Source of the DNA: Pseudaestuariivita rosea
Lineage (GTDB): Bacteria > Pseudomonadota > Alphaproteobacteria > Rhodobacterales > Rhodobacteraceae
Assembly: GCF_017592335.1 (NCBI RefSeq)
Contig: NZ_JACNMP010000017.1
Span: forward strand, 1-64,000
Length of the DNA stretch: 64,000 nucleotides
Direction of reading: 5' to 3'
This document shows, in pieces, positions 46,128 to 57,316 of the stretch (within the stretch, counting starts at the first letter, position 1; the number at the start of each line of letters is the position of its first letter). Below the pieces are notes generated by a model, which worked only from the letters and a program-made list of their open reading frames with translations, did no database searches and had not been told where the DNA came from. Both the position numbers and the translations under genes were made by a program.

Positions 46128-49100
46128 ATGACCGACGCACCTGAGAAAAAGAAACCTGTCAAGCGGCCCATCGGTCGCCGCGTCGGACGCTTTTGTGTGC
46201 GGTCCGGTGCGATGGTTGTACTTTTGATCGGTGCGCTGACCTTTGCCGGATATCTGATGCTGGGCAAGCCTGTCACCGCGCCCGACTGGATCCGGACCGA
46301 GGTCGAGGGCCGCATTTCAACCATGTTGCAGGGCGGCAGCCTGACCCTGGGTGAGATTGAGGTTCAGGTGTCAGACGCGCTTGTGCCCACGGTCCGGTTG
46401 AACGAATTGAACCTGTATGACGCTAACGGGCGGCGGCTGGCGGAACTGGGCAATATCCAGGCCAGACTGTCGCGCAGTGATCTGATGCGCGGCGAACTTA
46501 GCGTCAAGCAGTTGGATGTGAATGGTCTGCTGTTGCGGTTGCGGCGGGCGCAGGACGGATCGCTGGACGTGGCCTTTGCCGAAGATGCCGAGGCCGTCGA
46601 CCAGGCCGATACGCTGGCCGAACTGCTGGCCGGTATTGACGCACTGTTTCAGGAACCGCAGCACGCCAGCATCGGACGCATTGCGATCAATGGTCTGACC
46701 CTGCGCTATGAAGATCTGCGCGTGGGGCGTGTCTGGATCGCCGATGGTGGCCGCGTTGTACTGACGCAAGATGCGCAAAGCCTGCGGTTGCGCACCGATT
46801 TTGCGTTGCTCAGTGGCGGGGCCGATGTGGCAACGCTGATGATGACCTACGAAAGCCCCAAAGGGCAGATCGCCGCACAGATGGGGATGACGCTGAAAAA
46901 TGTCCGGGCGACCGATATTGCGCTGCAGACCCCGGCGCTGGCCTGGATGGCCGGTCTGGACGCGCCGATTTCGGGCAATATGCGGTTTGATGTGAACGAA
47001 GACGCCACCCTGGGGCCGCTCTTTGGTCGGATGCAGATCGGCCAGGGCGCGCTGCAGCCAACGCTTGAAACGCAACCGATCCGCTTTGAAAAGGCCCAGG
47101 CCTATTTCACCTATGACCCCGCACAGGAACTGATCAGCTTTGATCAGGTCAACGTCATAAGTGACGCCGTTTCTGTTCAGGGCGAAGGGCGGACTTATCT
47201 GCGCGATTTTGAAAACGGATTGCCGCAGACCCTGCTGTCGCAACTGTCGCTGACAGATCTGACGGCGAACCCCGAAGGTATCTTTGAAACAGCCCTGCCG
47301 TTCGAACAGGCCGTATTGGATTTCAGGCTGCGGCTTGACCCCTTTACCGTCGATGTCGGACAGGTTGTTCTGATGCAGGGCGATACAAAGGTGCAGGCCA
47401 GCGGCCGCGTGCGTGCGGCTGAAAACGGCTGGCAGGTCAAGATGGACAGCACGGTGTCACAGCTGTCACCTCAACAGGTGCTGGCCCACTGGCCCGCAAC
47501 CTTCAAGCCGCGCGTCCGGGACTGGTTTGCGCAGAATGTGATCAATGGGCAAGTCACCGATGGCCACGCCGTGCTGCGCTTTGATGCGGGCAGCAAGCCG
47601 ATTTTTCACGTTGGATTTGATTTTAAAAATGGCGCGTTGCGGTATATCAAATCGCTGCCCGTGATGCGCAATGCGGTGGGTCGCATGACGATCACCAACG
47701 ACAGACTGATCGCCGTGGTGGATCGGGCCCAGGTCACCGCGCCTCAGGGTGGCCGGATCGATGTGACCGGCGCGACATTCGAAATCAACGATCTGAAGGC
47801 GCGTCCGGCGCCTGCTGAAATCAGTGTTCAGACCAACAGCACAATCACTGCTGCTTTGGCGATCCTGGACGAAAAACCGTTCGAATTTCTGACCAAGGCC
47901 AATCAACCGGTTGATCTGGCCGACGGGCAGGCGCTGATGTCGATTGATCTGGCGCTGCCCCTGAAACGCGGACTGACGATCCAGGATGTCAATTTCGACG
48001 TGCGCGGCGACCTGCGCAACATGCGCACCAGCCGGTTGATCAAGAACCGTCTTCTGGCTGCGGCCAATCTGCAGGTGACGGCGACCCCCACACAACTGAC
48101 CGTTGGCGGGCGCGCCCGTCTGGGGCAGGTGCCGGTCGATGCCGTCTGGACGCAACCCCTTGGCCCCGGTTCGGACCAGGCGGGCAGCCGGGTCGAGGGC
48201 ACGCTTGAGTTGTCGGAACGTTTCATCGATGAATTCGGCATTGCTTTGCCCGCTGGCAGTGTACGCGGCACGGGGCAGGGTGATTTCACATTGCAGATCA
48301 ACCGCGACCAGCCGGTGCGCTTCCTGATGTCATCGGATCTGCAGGGCATGGATCTGCAGTTGCGCGACATCGGCTGGACAAAACGCGCCAATCAGGCGGG
48401 TCAGTTTGCGATCAGCGGCGCGCTTGGGGTGCCGGCCCGCATCGACGCGGTCGAGATCAGCGGCGGCGGCCTGCAGGCTGCGGGATCGGTCGAACTGAAC
48501 GAAACCGGTGGTATGCGAACCGCGCAGTTTTCACAGGTGCGTGTCGGGGAATGGCTGGATGCGCCCGTGACGCTGAATGGACGCGGCGCGGGCCGTGCGC
48601 CCGAGGTTGTCATAAACGGCGGTCGCATCGATCTGCGCAAGACGACCTTTGGCGATGGCGGCGGCACGGGGCAGGGCGGGCCGATGCAATTGGAACTGGA
48701 CGAAATGATCGTCAGTGACAGCATCCGCCTGTCCGAGTTTCGCGGGGCCTTCAGCGCCGAGGGCGCCTTCAACGGGCAGTTCACCGGCCGCGTCAATGGC
48801 CAGACCCTGGTGCGCGGTCTGTTGGCACCCAGTGAAACCGGCACCGCGATCCGCATCAGATCCGACGACGCGGGCGGTGTTCTGAGGTCCGCCGGTGTCC
48901 TGTCGCAGGCCCGTGGTGGTGATTTCGACATGACGCTTTGGCCCGCACGCCGCGAAGGCACCTATAATGGAAGGCTGGCCGTGGCGGACACGCGCATTCA
49001 TAACGCGCCCGCTCTGGCCAGTATTCTAAGTGCGGTCAGCATCGTGGGCCTGTTGGATCAGATGGCGAACTCGGGCATTCTGTTCAGCGATGTGCAGGCG

Positions 49101-49415
49101 CGCTTTGCCCTGACGCCAAATCAGGTGATCCTGACCGAAAGCAGTGCTGTTGGTCCTGCCATTGGCCTGTCGATGGATGGGACCTATAACTTCAATTCCG
49201 GCCAGATGGATATGCAGGGCGTGCTGTCGCCCATCTATATGGTGAATTCGATCGGATCGGTCCTGACCCGACGGGGCGAAGGGCTGATCGGCTTCAACTT
49301 TAACCTGCGCGGCACGGCATCCGACCCAAGGGTTGCGGTCAACCCGCTTTCCGCGTTAACGCCCGGCATGTTCCGCGAAATATTCAGAAGACCCCCACCA
49401 AGCGTATCCCAGTGA
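46128..49415 (+). CDS. AsmA/YhdP-like envelope protein
   Basis: 1095 residues. A basic cytoplasmic start leads to a single membrane anchor at about residues 24-48 ([19 protein letters not shown]), and the rest is a long beta-rich periplasmic region with the DUF3971 and AsmA-like C-terminal blocks. These proteins bridge the periplasm and carry phospholipids to the outer membrane. It overlaps queA by 4 bases, which is unusual but need not mean a functional link. I see no signal of truncation. Confidence 0.85.
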   Translation: MTDAPEKKKPVKRPIGRRVGRFCVRSGAMVVLLIGALTFAGYLMLGKPVTAPDWIRTEVEGRISTMLQGGSLTLGEIEVQVSDALVPTVRLNELNLYDANGRRLAELGNIQARLSRSDLMRGELSVKQLDVNGLLLRLRRAQDGSLDVAFAEDAEAVDQADTLAELLAGIDALFQEPQHASIGRIAINGLTLRYEDLRVGRVWIADGGRVVLTQDAQSLRLRTDFALLSGGADVATLMMTYESPKGQIAAQMGMTLKNVRATDIALQTPALAWMAGLDAPISGNMRFDVNEDATLGPLFGRMQIGQGALQPTLETQPIRFEKAQAYFTYDPAQELISFDQVNVISDAVSVQGEGRTYLRDFENGLPQTLLSQLSLTDLTANPEGIFETALPFEQAVLDFRLRLDPFTVDVGQVVLMQGDTKVQASGRVRAAENGWQVKMDSTVSQLSPQQVLAHWPATFKPRVRDWFAQNVINGQVTDGHAVLRFDAGSKPIFHVGFDFKNGALRYIKSLPVMRNAVGRMTITNDRLIAVVDRAQVTAPQGGRIDVTGATFEINDLKARPAPAEISVQTNSTITAALAILDEKPFEFLTKANQPVDLADGQALMSIDLALPLKRGLTIQDVNFDVRGDLRNMRTSRLIKNRLLAAANLQVTATPTQLTVGGRARLGQVPVDAVWTQPLGPGSDQAGSRVEGTLELSERFIDEFGIALPAGSVRGTGQGDFTLQINRDQPVRFLMSSDLQGMDLQLRDIGWTKRANQAGQFAISGALGVPARIDAVEISGGGLQAAGSVELNETGGMRTAQFSQVRVGEWLDAPVTLNGRGAGRAPEVVINGGRIDLRKTTFGDGGGTGQGGPMQLELDEMIVSDSIRLSEFRGAFSAEGAFNGQFTGRVNGQTLVRGLLAPSETGTAIRIRSDDAGGVLRSAGVLSQARGGDFDMTLWPARREGTYNGRLAVADTRIHNAPALASILSAVSIVGLLDQMANSGILFSDVQARFALTPNQVILTESSAVGPAIGLSMDGTYNFNSGQMDMQGVLSPIYMVNSIGSVLTRRGEGLIGFNFNLRGTASDPRVAVNPLSALTPGMFREIFRRPPPSVSQ

Positions 49416-50479
49416 AACTCAGCGACTTTGACTTTGACCTGCCCGAGGCGCTGATCGCCACGCGGCCAGCCCGCCCTCGGACCTCGGCCCGGCTGCTGCT
49501 GGCGCAGGGGGGCGTCCTTCAGGACAGACATGTCTTTGATCTGCCCGACATTCTGCGCCCCGGCGACCGGCTGATCCTGAATAATACCAAGGTGATCCCG
49601 GCCCGCCTGACGGGTACACGCCGTCGCGACAGTTTGCAGGGCCTCGTCGAAGCCAGGATCGAGGTCACGCTTCTGACGCCGCAGCCCGACGGCGGTTGGA
49701 GCGCCCTGTTAAAGCCCCTGCGCAAGGTCAAGGATGGCGAAGTGATCGAATTTGCCGCCGATCTAAGCGCCACGGTCACCGGACGGCAGGATGGTCAGGC
49801 GATTTTGCAATTCAATCTGATCGGTGATGATTTCGATGCCGCCCTTGCTGAAGCCGGTGCCATGCCACTGCCGCCTTATATTGAGGCCAAGCGCAAGGCC
49901 GATGCCCAGGACAGCCAGGATTATCAGACCGTCTTTGCCAAACACAAAGGCGCGGTTGCGGCGCCCACGGCCTCGCTTCATTTCGATCAGGATCTACTGG
50001 ATCAGATCGCCGCCAAAGGCGTTGAGTTCACGCAAGTGACCCTGCATGTCGGTGCGGGCACCTTCCTGCCTGTCAAGGTTGATGATATCGCCGATCACAA
50101 GATGCATTCCGAATGGGGCGAGGTATCGGGGCAGGCCGCAGCCCAGATCAACGAAACCCGTGCCGCCGGTGGTCGGATCATCCCCGTGGGCACCACCGCC
50201 CTGCGCCTGATCGAAAGCGCGGCGCAACCTGACGGCACCATGCAGGCCTGGCGCGGCGACACCGATATTTTCATCACACCCGGTTACCGATTCCGTGTCA
50301 CCGACGGGCTGATGACCAACTTCCATTTGCCGAAATCGACACTGATGATGCTGGTTTCGGCCCTGATGGGGGTGGATCCCATTAAGCAGATTTATGCCCA
50401 CGCCGTTCACGAAGGTTACCGTTTTTTCTCGTACGGTGATGCATCGCTTTTGATCCCCGACAACCCGAAGACGACATAA
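49412..50479 (+). CDS. queA: S-adenosylmethionine:tRNA ribosyltransferase-isomerase
   Basis: 355 residues, start GTG overlapping the previous stop (GTGA). QueA adds the ribosyl group of SAM to the 7-aminomethyl-7-deazaguanine of tRNA to make epoxyqueuosine. The [23 protein letters not shown] start, [10 protein letters not shown] block and [15 protein letters not shown] end are typical. No tgt gene follows in the window; the next gene is an MFS transporter 71 bases on. Confidence 0.95.
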   Translation: MKLSDFDFDLPEALIATRPARPRTSARLLLAQGGVLQDRHVFDLPDILRPGDRLILNNTKVIPARLTGTRRRDSLQGLVEARIEVTLLTPQPDGGWSALLKPLRKVKDGEVIEFAADLSATVTGRQDGQAILQFNLIGDDFDAALAEAGAMPLPPYIEAKRKADAQDSQDYQTVFAKHKGAVAAPTASLHFDQDLLDQIAAKGVEFTQVTLHVGAGTFLPVKVDDIADHKMHSEWGEVSGQAAAQINETRAAGGRIIPVGTTALRLIESAAQPDGTMQAWRGDTDIFITPGYRFRVTDGLMTNFHLPKSTLMMLVSALMGVDPIKQIYAHAVHEGYRFFSYGDASLLIPDNPKTT

Positions 50480-50550
50480 AACGACGCAAACCGGATTGAT
50501 CTGTCCGCCCGTGTCGTGTCCATTGCCCGTGAACTGAACAGGAGCATCCG

Positions 50551-51825
50551 ATGATTGAAGTTCTGCGCGGCTCATGGGCTTTGCTTCTGGGGATCATGCT
50601 GCTGATGATCGGCAATGGCCTACAAAGTTCGCTGATCGGTATTCGCGGCGAAGATTTCGGGTTTTCCACATTCGAAATGTCGGTGATCATGTCGGCCTAT
50701 TTCGTGGGCTTTCTGGGCGGTTCACGCCTGGCGCCCGAGCTGATCCGCCGTGTGGGACATGTGCGCGTCTTTGCGGCGCTCGCCTCATTCATCTCGGCCA
50801 TCTTGATCCTGTACCCCACGCTGCCCTATCTGACCAGTTGGACCCTGGGCCGGATGCTGATCGGGTTCTGCTTTTCAGGCGTCTATGTGACCGCCGAAAG
50901 CTGGCTGAACAACGCGGTGACGAATGACAATCGCGGCAAGGCGCTGTCGCTCTATATGATTGTTCAGATGGCAGGCGTGGTCACCGCGCAGGGCATGCTG
51001 GTGCTGCCTGACCCGTCGGGCTTTCTGCTGTTCGTGATCCCGTCTGTTCTGGTGTCGATTTCCTTTGCGCCGATCCTGTTGTCGATTTCGCCGACGCCCG
51101 CCTTTGACACGGCAAAACCCATGACAATTCAAAACCTTATCAAGGCATCCCCTCTGGGCTGCATGGGGATGTTTTTGCTGGGCGGTGTCTTTGCGGCGCA
51201 ATTCGGGATGTCGGCGGTCTATGCCACGATGGCCGGTCTGTCGCTGACCGAAATCTCGATCTTTATCTCGACTTTTTATGTGGGCGCGCTGCTGTTGCAG
51301 TATCCTATCGGCTGGATTTCAGACCGGGTGGACCGGCGACGTCTTATCCTTATTCTGGCAGCCATTGGTGGTGTTGGCAGCGCCATTGGTTTTCTGTTCA
51401 ACGGCACCTATGCTGCCATTCTGACGTCGGCCTTTCTGATCGGGGGTATGTCGACACCGCTTTACGCCCTGCTGATCGCCTATACCAATGACTACCTGGA
51501 ATACGAAGACATGGCGGCGGCTTCAGGCGGGCTGATCTTTATCAACGGGATCGGTGCCATCTTTGGTCCGCTGATCACAGGCTGGATCATGGGCTTGATC
51601 GGACCGGCGGGGTTCTTTGTCTATGTCGGCATCCTGATGTTCGGCCTGTCAGGCTATGCGCTTTACCGGATGACGCAGCGCCCCGCAGGCATCGCTGTCG
51701 ACGACACCACATCCTATGCCCCGCTGACGCCCTCGGCGTCACCTGTTGCGGTTGAGGTCGCACAAGAGGTGTTCATTGAAACATCTATTGAAGACGAAAG
51801 TGCTGAAAATGATGCATCGGCGTAA
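50551..51825 (+). CDS. MFS transporter
   Basis: 424 residues with twelve hydrophobic segments. GWISDRVDRRRLILILAAIGG is the motif-A loop, and a long acidic C-terminal tail follows. The family branch resembles YcaD-like uptake carriers, but the substrate is unknown. It has GGAG upstream of ATG 50551. Single gene. Confidence 0.85.
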   Translation: MIEVLRGSWALLLGIMLLMIGNGLQSSLIGIRGEDFGFSTFEMSVIMSAYFVGFLGGSRLAPELIRRVGHVRVFAALASFISAILILYPTLPYLTSWTLGRMLIGFCFSGVYVTAESWLNNAVTNDNRGKALSLYMIVQMAGVVTAQGMLVLPDPSGFLLFVIPSVLVSISFAPILLSISPTPAFDTAKPMTIQNLIKASPLGCMGMFLLGGVFAAQFGMSAVYATMAGLSLTEISIFISTFYVGALLLQYPIGWISDRVDRRRLILILAAIGGVGSAIGFLFNGTYAAILTSAFLIGGMSTPLYALLIAYTNDYLEYEDMAAASGGLIFINGIGAIFGPLITGWIMGLIGPAGFFVYVGILMFGLSGYALYRMTQRPAGIAVDDTTSYAPLTPSASPVAVEVAQEVFIETSIEDESAENDASA

Positions 51826-51932
51826 ATCTGCAGACCTGTTAACGCAAACCTGTTGCGCCTTGAAATCTCTTTTGTAAGGCTTTGATAGATAACAAGCCTT
51901 GGGGGTGGCCGAAGAAGGGAGGCCCGGAAGAA

Positions 51933-52505
51933 ATGACAACACCAGAAGAGATTTTGGCCTTTTGGCTGGATGAGGTGGATCAGAAATACTGGTACCAATC
52001 AAATGATGCATTGGACCGGCAGATCCGCGAGAAATTCGAACAGGCCTGGCAGGACGCCATGGATGGCACCTGCGGACTGTGGCTGACCTATCCAAGCGGC
52101 ACGCTGGCTTATATCATCCTGCTGGATCAGTTTCCCCGCAATATGTTCCGCGGCACGGCCAAGGCTTTTGCCAGTGACAAACATGCGATGGCAGCGGCCA
52201 AGATGGCTGTTGACCACGGGTGGGATATGAAAATCGACGAACCGGCGCGGCAGTTCTTCTATCTGCCCATGATGCATTCGGAAAACCTGTGCGATCAGGA
52301 ACGTGCGGTACGGCTGATCCTGACCCGTATGCCGAAAACAGGCGCTGACAACCTGCTGCATGCCAAGGCCCACCGCGAAGTCATTCGCCGCTTCGGCCGC
52401 TTCCCCTATCGGAATGAGGCCCTGGCCCGCGAAACCACCGTGTCCGAAGCGGCCTTTATCGATGAGGGCGGCTATGGCGCTACTGTCGAGGCTTTGCGCG
52501 TCTGA
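51933..52505 (+). CDS. DUF924 family protein
   Basis: 190 residues from ATG 51933 with GGGAGG nine bases upstream; a start at 51882 is weaker. FWLDEVDQKYWYQSNDALDRQIREKF, LILLDQFPRNMFRGTAKAFASD and the YLPMMHSE block are typical of DUF924, an all-alpha protein related to tetratricopeptide folds and of unknown role. Not exported. Confidence 0.85.
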   Translation: MTTPEEILAFWLDEVDQKYWYQSNDALDRQIREKFEQAWQDAMDGTCGLWLTYPSGTLAYIILLDQFPRNMFRGTAKAFASDKHAMAAAKMAVDHGWDMKIDEPARQFFYLPMMHSENLCDQERAVRLILTRMPKTGADNLLHAKAHREVIRRFGRFPYRNEALARETTVSEAAFIDEGGYGATVEALRV

Positions 52506-52617
52506 TCGCGGGTTTTCGCCGGTGTTGATCACATAAGGAAGTGGGATCATTGATATGATCCCGCCCGGCATCAATATTCTCTGCAGAGGGATTAAAATTC
52601 AACTGACGGAGAAAACG

Positions 52618-53358
52618 ATGAAGTTTCATTCAGCTGTGCTGATGTCTGCAGCCTTGGGTGTATCGCCTGCGCTTGCCCAGGAAAATCGAACAGGCTTCAG
52701 CGCGGGTGTCGCACTGGGCTTTTCCACTGATCTTTATATCGGTGACGAAAACGATCCCGCGCTGCTGCCGCTGCTGGAATATCGTGGCGACCGGTTTTCC
52801 GTCGGAACACGCGGGGCGTCCTTCACGGCGCTGTCTGCCGAAACCTCAAAACTCGACCTGGTTGCGCGCCCGCGTTTTACCGCGCTGGATGATCCCGATG
52901 CCGACGAACTGGACGGCATCGACCGCGACCTGACCTTGGACGCCGGTTTGCAGGCCACGTATAATTTCACCGATGACCTGATGATCTCGGCCACGCTGCT
53001 GCAGGAAGTCACCGGCGAACATGACGGACAGGAATTCATTGGCGAGGTCGAAAATACAGTGCGCCTTGGCCCCGTGCCGGTTCGTCTTGGGGCTGGCATC
53101 AGCTGGAAAAGTGATGATCTAAGCAACTATATGTTCGGCGTTTTTTCTGATGAGGTTCGCGCCGGTCGCCCCCGCTATGACCTTGATGCGACAACGACAC
53201 CCTTTGTCAGCGTCTCGTCCGGGTTTCCCCTGTCCGATCGCGCGATGTTGATCGGGGGTCTGCGGGCTGATTTTCTGGGCGACGAAATCTCGGACAGTCC
53301 GATCGTCGATGAAGACCAGGTGATCAGCGGCGTGGTCGGGCTGACCTTTTCTTTCTAA
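52618..53358 (+). CDS. MipA/OmpV-family outer membrane protein
   Basis: 246 residues from ATG 52618. The signal peptide ends at ALAQ (residues about 1-21), and the rest alternates in a way that suits a beta barrel and ends in SF. The family includes MltA-interacting MipA and OmpV porins. It is transcribed alone; the palindromic repeat at 53401 follows its stop. Confidence 0.85.
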   Translation: MKFHSAVLMSAALGVSPALAQENRTGFSAGVALGFSTDLYIGDENDPALLPLLEYRGDRFSVGTRGASFTALSAETSKLDLVARPRFTALDDPDADELDGIDRDLTLDAGLQATYNFTDDLMISATLLQEVTGEHDGQEFIGEVENTVRLGPVPVRLGAGISWKSDDLSNYMFGVFSDEVRAGRPRYDLDATTTPFVSVSSGFPLSDRAMLIGGLRADFLGDEISDSPIVDEDQVISGVVGLTFSF

Positions 53359-53400
53359 GGCAAGGCCCTGAAAAAACTTACTGATCTGTTGAACCGTTTT

Positions 53401-53483
53401 CGCCCGGTGGGCACCACCGGGCAGCGCCCGACCGCCCCCCATGGGCGGGCGCTTCACGCCCACCCGCGGACGGTCGCTGCCCT
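53401..53483 (+). repeat. Compound palindromic element, copy 1
   Basis: CGCCCGGTGGGCACCACCGGGC makes a hairpin, followed by a larger stem GCAGCGCCCGACCG... that closes at CGGTCGCTGCCC with an inner hairpin GGGCGGGCG/CGCCC. It lies between the MipA gene and the isovaleryl-CoA dehydrogenase operon. Copies 2 and 3 are at 60166-60245 and 63747-63830. Confidence 0.75.
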
Positions 53484-53585
53484 TTGCACTTCCTTTCATG
53501 ATATAATTTTCAAGGCGGCGTTTGAGGAGGAGGGCCGGTAACCTAACCACACAGGACTCGACAGAATAAATCCTCTGCGCTAAAT

Positions 53586-53603
53586 ATTGAACAAGCGTTC
53601 AAT
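53586..53603. promoter_or_regulatory. 18-bp operator-like palindrome before ivd
   Basis: ATTGAACAAGCGTTCAAT has perfect 7-base arms ATTGAAC/GTTCAAT and a 4-base centre, ending 22 bases before the ivd start. GAAC...GTTC palindromes are typical of TetR-type regulators of acyl-CoA metabolism. No such regulator lies in the window. Confidence 0.65.
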
Positions 53604-53625
53604 AATGCGCGAGGGAGGGTCCGAT

Positions 53626-54789
53626 ATGTTCACTGCATCCATGCAATTCGATCTGGGTGAGGACGTCAATGCACTGCGCGAAATGGTGCACAGATGGGCG
53701 CAGGATCGCGTCAAACCGATGGCGGCCGAGATCGACAAATCCAACAATTTCCCGCCCGAGCTGTGGCCTGAGATGGGTGAACTGGGTCTGCTTGGCATCA
53801 CCGTCGACGAAGAACACGGCGGCGCGGGCATGGGCTATTTGGCCCACACCATCGCGATTGAGGAAATCGCGCGCGCCTCAGCCTCGGTTTCGCTGTCCTA
53901 TGGGGCGCATTCGAACCTGTGCGTCAACCAGATCCGCCTGAACGGGACCGAAGAACAGAAACAGCATTACCTGCCCGGCCTGATCAACGGTGACCACGTG
54001 GGTGCCCTGGCGATGAGCGAGGCTGGCGCAGGCAGCGATGTCGTCAGCATGAAAATGCGTGCCGAAAAGCGCAACGATCACTACCGCCTGAACGGCACGA
54101 AATATTGGATCACCAATGGCCCCGACGCCGACACGCTTGTCGTCTACGCCAAGACTGACCCCGATGCGGGGTCCAAAGGCATCACCGCCTTTATTGTCGA
54201 AAAAACCATGAAGGGCTTCAGCACCAGCCCCCATTTCGACAAACTGGGCATGCGCGGGTCGAACACGGCTGAACTGATCTTCGAAGACGTCGAGGTCCCC
54301 TTTGAAAATGTGCTGGGCGAGGAAGGCCGCGGCGTTCAGGTCCTGATGTCGGGACTGGATTACGAACGCGTTGTGCTGGCGGGTATCGGCACCGGCATCA
54401 TGGCCGCCTGCCTGGACGAAATCATGCCCTATCTGTCCGAGCGCAAACAGTTCGGCAAACCCATCGGCAGCTTCCAACTGATGCAGGGCAAAATCGCCGA
54501 TATGTACACCGCCATGAACACCGCCCGCGCCTATGTGTACGAGGTCGCCAAGGCCTGCGACCGTGGGCAGGTCACCCGCCAGGACGCAGCAGCTTGTGTG
54601 CTCTATTCCAGTGAAGAGGCGATGAAACAGGCCCACCAGGCCGTTCAGGCCATGGGCGGTGCAGGCTTCATGAACGACACCCCCGTCAGCCGCCTGTTCC
54701 GCGACGCCAAACTGATGGAAATCGGCGCCGGTACCAGCGAAATCCGCCGCATGCTGGTCGGTCGGGAATTGATGGGGGCGATGGGGTGA
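53626..54789 (+). CDS. ivd: Isovaleryl-CoA dehydrogenase
   Basis: 387 residues from ATG 53626 with GAGGGAGGG upstream; a TTG-started longer frame begins inside the operator. The family motifs [21 protein letters not shown] (flavin contact), [17 protein letters not shown], and the catalytic base E247 in [12 protein letters not shown] (position used by isovaleryl-CoA and not by most other acyl-CoA dehydrogenases) point to isovaleryl-CoA as substrate. It makes 3-methylcrotonyl-CoA, the substrate of the carboxylase encoded later in the operon. The stop overlaps the next gene by 4 bases. Confidence 0.9.
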   Translation: MFTASMQFDLGEDVNALREMVHRWAQDRVKPMAAEIDKSNNFPPELWPEMGELGLLGITVDEEHGGAGMGYLAHTIAIEEIARASASVSLSYGAHSNLCVNQIRLNGTEEQKQHYLPGLINGDHVGALAMSEAGAGSDVVSMKMRAEKRNDHYRLNGTKYWITNGPDADTLVVYAKTDPDAGSKGITAFIVEKTMKGFSTSPHFDKLGMRGSNTAELIFEDVEVPFENVLGEEGRGVQVLMSGLDYERVVLAGIGTGIMAACLDEIMPYLSERKQFGKPIGSFQLMQGKIADMYTAMNTARAYVYEVAKACDRGQVTRQDAAACVLYSSEEAMKQAHQAVQAMGGAGFMNDTPVSRLFRDAKLMEIGAGTSEIRRMLVGRELMGAMG

Positions 54790-55262
54790 GGGTTCTAGCG
54801 CTTCTCATTATTTTGGGGGCGGCGATGCAGGCATGGTCAAATCCTGTTTCAGGCACCTCGCCCTCTGACTATGCCGCTTTGAAGCGATGTACTGAAGAAG
54901 CTATTGAAAATAAACGTGATATATCAGTTTGCAAAAGCACTGTTGCATCATCTTGCGAAGATACCTTGATTGAAGCTGACGATGTAAAGCGCAGGTTCGA
55001 TTGTGCGCGTGTCGAAGAATACGCGTGGACGCGATTGGCTCTTGTCTACTCAAGCCAGGTCACCCCCGATAACGTAAAACAATCCGATTTCTCAGAAGAA
55101 GAGTTTCTGGCTGAACTGGAACAGCGCCATGCTGATACGAGAGAAAACTGCTTTCAACAGCCAATTGGAGCAGAAGTTGCATTGGTGGACTGCCTGATTG
55201 ATCGACGTATTGATGAAGTCAAATGGCTTCAGTCCTATTTGGATATTGAGATGGCTGAATGA
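54786..55262 (+). CDS. Exported Cys-rich protein, LprI-related (pair 1, first)
   Basis: 158 residues from a GTG that overlaps the ivd stop. Residues 1-18 are a signal peptide ([17 protein letters not shown]). It has the same core as its neighbours: C-x7-C, then a third C followed by EE and an aromatic (CKSTVASSC, then [10 protein letters not shown]), but it lacks the WxxYRDxxC block of true LprI/DUF1311 proteins. So it is a divergent relative. The stretch is AT-rich beside the liu genes. It overlaps the next gene by 4 bases. Confidence 0.7.
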   Translation: MRVLALLIILGAAMQAWSNPVSGTSPSDYAALKRCTEEAIENKRDISVCKSTVASSCEDTLIEADDVKRRFDCARVEEYAWTRLALVYSSQVTPDNVKQSDFSEEEFLAELEQRHADTRENCFQQPIGAEVALVDCLIDRRIDEVKWLQSYLDIEMAE

Positions 55263-55759
55263 TTTGCTCAGAACGTACCAAATTCAAGCTTTGTTCGTTC
55301 GTCATGCTGTTCTCGATTTTATTCTGCAGATCATTATTTGCCGACCCACCCCCACCTTCTCCCCAGACAAGCCAAACCTGCGTGCAGGACAATTCCGGCA
55401 TTAACGACGATCCCACCAAACTGCGCGACTGTTTCCTTTTGTCGACGCGAGAATGTGAGGCCGAGGAACCTTTTGTCTTCTGCGCCTCGCGTGAGTTGGA
55501 GTACTGGAACGGCCTGATGGCGCAAGACCTTGTCCGACTGATGCAAATGGGCGCCGAATACGATCAGGACACCCCTTACGAATACAGCTTCTCGCAATCC
55601 GTCCTCGCCTCGCAAACCGCATGGGAAACCTACCGCGACGCGCAGTGCCACATGGTCATGAAATCCATGTTTGGCGGTTCGGGCGAGGGGCCCGAACAAG
55701 TCCGATGCCTGCTTGAAACGACAGTCGACCGCGTCATCGCCCTGCGCAAGATGAAGTAG
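55259..55759 (+). CDS. Exported LprI/DUF1311-type protein (pair 1, second)
   Basis: 166 residues with a signal peptide ending near FA at residue 28. The body fits the LprI N-terminal domain (DUF1311): C-x7-C, CASRELEYW, then the AWETYRDAQC block and a final cysteine before VDRVIALRK. LprI in Mycobacterium inhibits lysozyme, but the wider family is uncharacterised. It begins inside the preceding stop (ATGA) and its stop is followed at once by the acyl-CoA synthetase start. Confidence 0.75.
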   Translation: MICSERTKFKLCSFVMLFSILFCRSLFADPPPPSPQTSQTCVQDNSGINDDPTKLRDCFLLSTRECEAEEPFVFCASRELEYWNGLMAQDLVRLMQMGAEYDQDTPYEYSFSQSVLASQTAWETYRDAQCHMVMKSMFGGSGEGPEQVRCLLETTVDRVIALRKMK

Positions 55760-57316
55760 ATGCTGACCAAGACCGGATCATATCAGGCGCTTTATGACCG
55801 CTTTCGGTGGGACCTGCCGGACCGGTTGAACATGGCCGAACAGACCTGTGACCGGTGGGCGGTGACTCAGCCAGACAAGACGGCGATCATCGATCTGTCC
55901 GACGGCACCCGCCGCAACATCAGCTATGGGCAGCTTTGGGACATGTCGCGGCGGATCGAATATGCGCTGCTGGATCGGGGTGTCGAACGCACGGACCGGA
56001 TCGGTGTGCTGCTGTCTCAGTCCCCCTGGACGGCGGCGGCGCATATTGCGATCTGGCGGATGGGGGCGATTTCGGTGCCGCTGTTCAAGCTGTTTCAGCG
56101 GCAGGCCCTGGAAACGCGGCTGACTGATGCCGACGCCCGCATTGTGATCACGGACGCGCCAGACATGCTGGACGGGCTGGCGGTGAATGTGCTGCAGCCC
56201 GATACTCTGCCCGAGGCCATAAACGCGGGTCAGCCGGCTGAAACCGGCCCCGACGATGCCGCGATCCTGATCTATACCAGCGGCACCACCGGCGCGCCCA
56301 AGGGCGCGTTGCACGGGCATCGTCTGCTGACAGGACACCTGCCGGGGGTCGAGCTAAGTCATGATTTTCTGGGTCAGCCGGACGATTGCCTTTGGACCCC
56401 CGCTGACTGGGCCTGGATCGGCGGGTTGTTCGACGTGCTGATGCCTGGTCTGGCGTTGGGCGTGCCGGTTGTGGCCGCGCGCACCGATAAGTTTTCTGCC
56501 GTTTTTTGCATGAACATCTGCCAGCAAGCCTCTGTCAGAAATATCTTTTTCCCGCCCACTGCCTTGCGGATGCTCAAGGCTGCCGATGCCTCGATACCCG
56601 GCCTGCGCTCGGTCGCCAGCGGCGGCGAACCCCTGGGCGCCGAGATGCTGGACTGGGGCCAACAGGCCTTTGGCCTGCAGATTAACGAATTCTATGGCCA
56701 GACCGAATGCAACATGGTCGTGTCGTCATGCGGCGCGCTGTTCCCCGCCAGCCCCGGCTGCATCGGCAAACCCGTCCCCGGCCATCGGGTCGAGGTCATC
56801 GATCAGGCAGGGCAACCCACCACCGACGAAGGCGACGTGGCGATCCACCGTGGCTCGGCCGCTATGCTGCTGGAATACTGGCGCCGCCCGGACGCCACGG
56901 CGGAAAAGTTCCGCGGCGACTGGATGCTGACCGGCGACCGAGGCATTTGGCAGGGTGACTATCTGCGCTTCGTGGGCCGCGACGACGACGTGATCACCAG
57001 CGCAGGCTACCGCATCGGCCCGGCCGAGATCGAAGACTGCCTGCTGACCCATCCCGCCGTGGCAACTGTGGGTGTTGTGGGGAAACCCGACCCGGAACGA
57101 ACCGAAATCGTGAAGGCCTACGTGGTGCTAAAGCCGGGGTTCGACGTGACGGCGGAATTGGCCGATGAGCTGCAAAACTGGGTCAAAGAACGCCTTGCAA
57201 AGCATTCCTACCCAAGGGAAATTGCGTTTATCGACAAGCTGCCCATGACCGTCACGGGCAAGGTCATTCGGAAGGAATTGAAAGTGCGGGCCGCCAGTGA
57301 GGGACAGACGAAATGA
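55760..57316 (+). CDS. AMP-binding acyl-CoA synthetase
   Basis: 518 residues. The adenylate-forming signatures are IYTSGTTGAPKGALHGH (phosphate loop), FYGQTECNMVV, LTGDRGIWQGDYLRFVGR and the final KLPMTVTGKVIRKEL with the catalytic lysine. Position in the liu operon suggests activation of isovalerate or a related branched short-chain acid, but acetoacetate is also possible. It starts with no gap after the LprI-type gene and is overlapped by 4 bases by the next exported protein. Confidence 0.85.
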   Translation: MLTKTGSYQALYDRFRWDLPDRLNMAEQTCDRWAVTQPDKTAIIDLSDGTRRNISYGQLWDMSRRIEYALLDRGVERTDRIGVLLSQSPWTAAAHIAIWRMGAISVPLFKLFQRQALETRLTDADARIVITDAPDMLDGLAVNVLQPDTLPEAINAGQPAETGPDDAAILIYTSGTTGAPKGALHGHRLLTGHLPGVELSHDFLGQPDDCLWTPADWAWIGGLFDVLMPGLALGVPVVAARTDKFSAVFCMNICQQASVRNIFFPPTALRMLKAADASIPGLRSVASGGEPLGAEMLDWGQQAFGLQINEFYGQTECNMVVSSCGALFPASPGCIGKPVPGHRVEVIDQAGQPTTDEGDVAIHRGSAAMLLEYWRRPDATAEKFRGDWMLTGDRGIWQGDYLRFVGRDDDVITSAGYRIGPAEIEDCLLTHPAVATVGVVGKPDPERTEIVKAYVVLKPGFDVTAELADELQNWVKERLAKHSYPREIAFIDKLPMTVTGKVIRKELKVRAASEGQTK

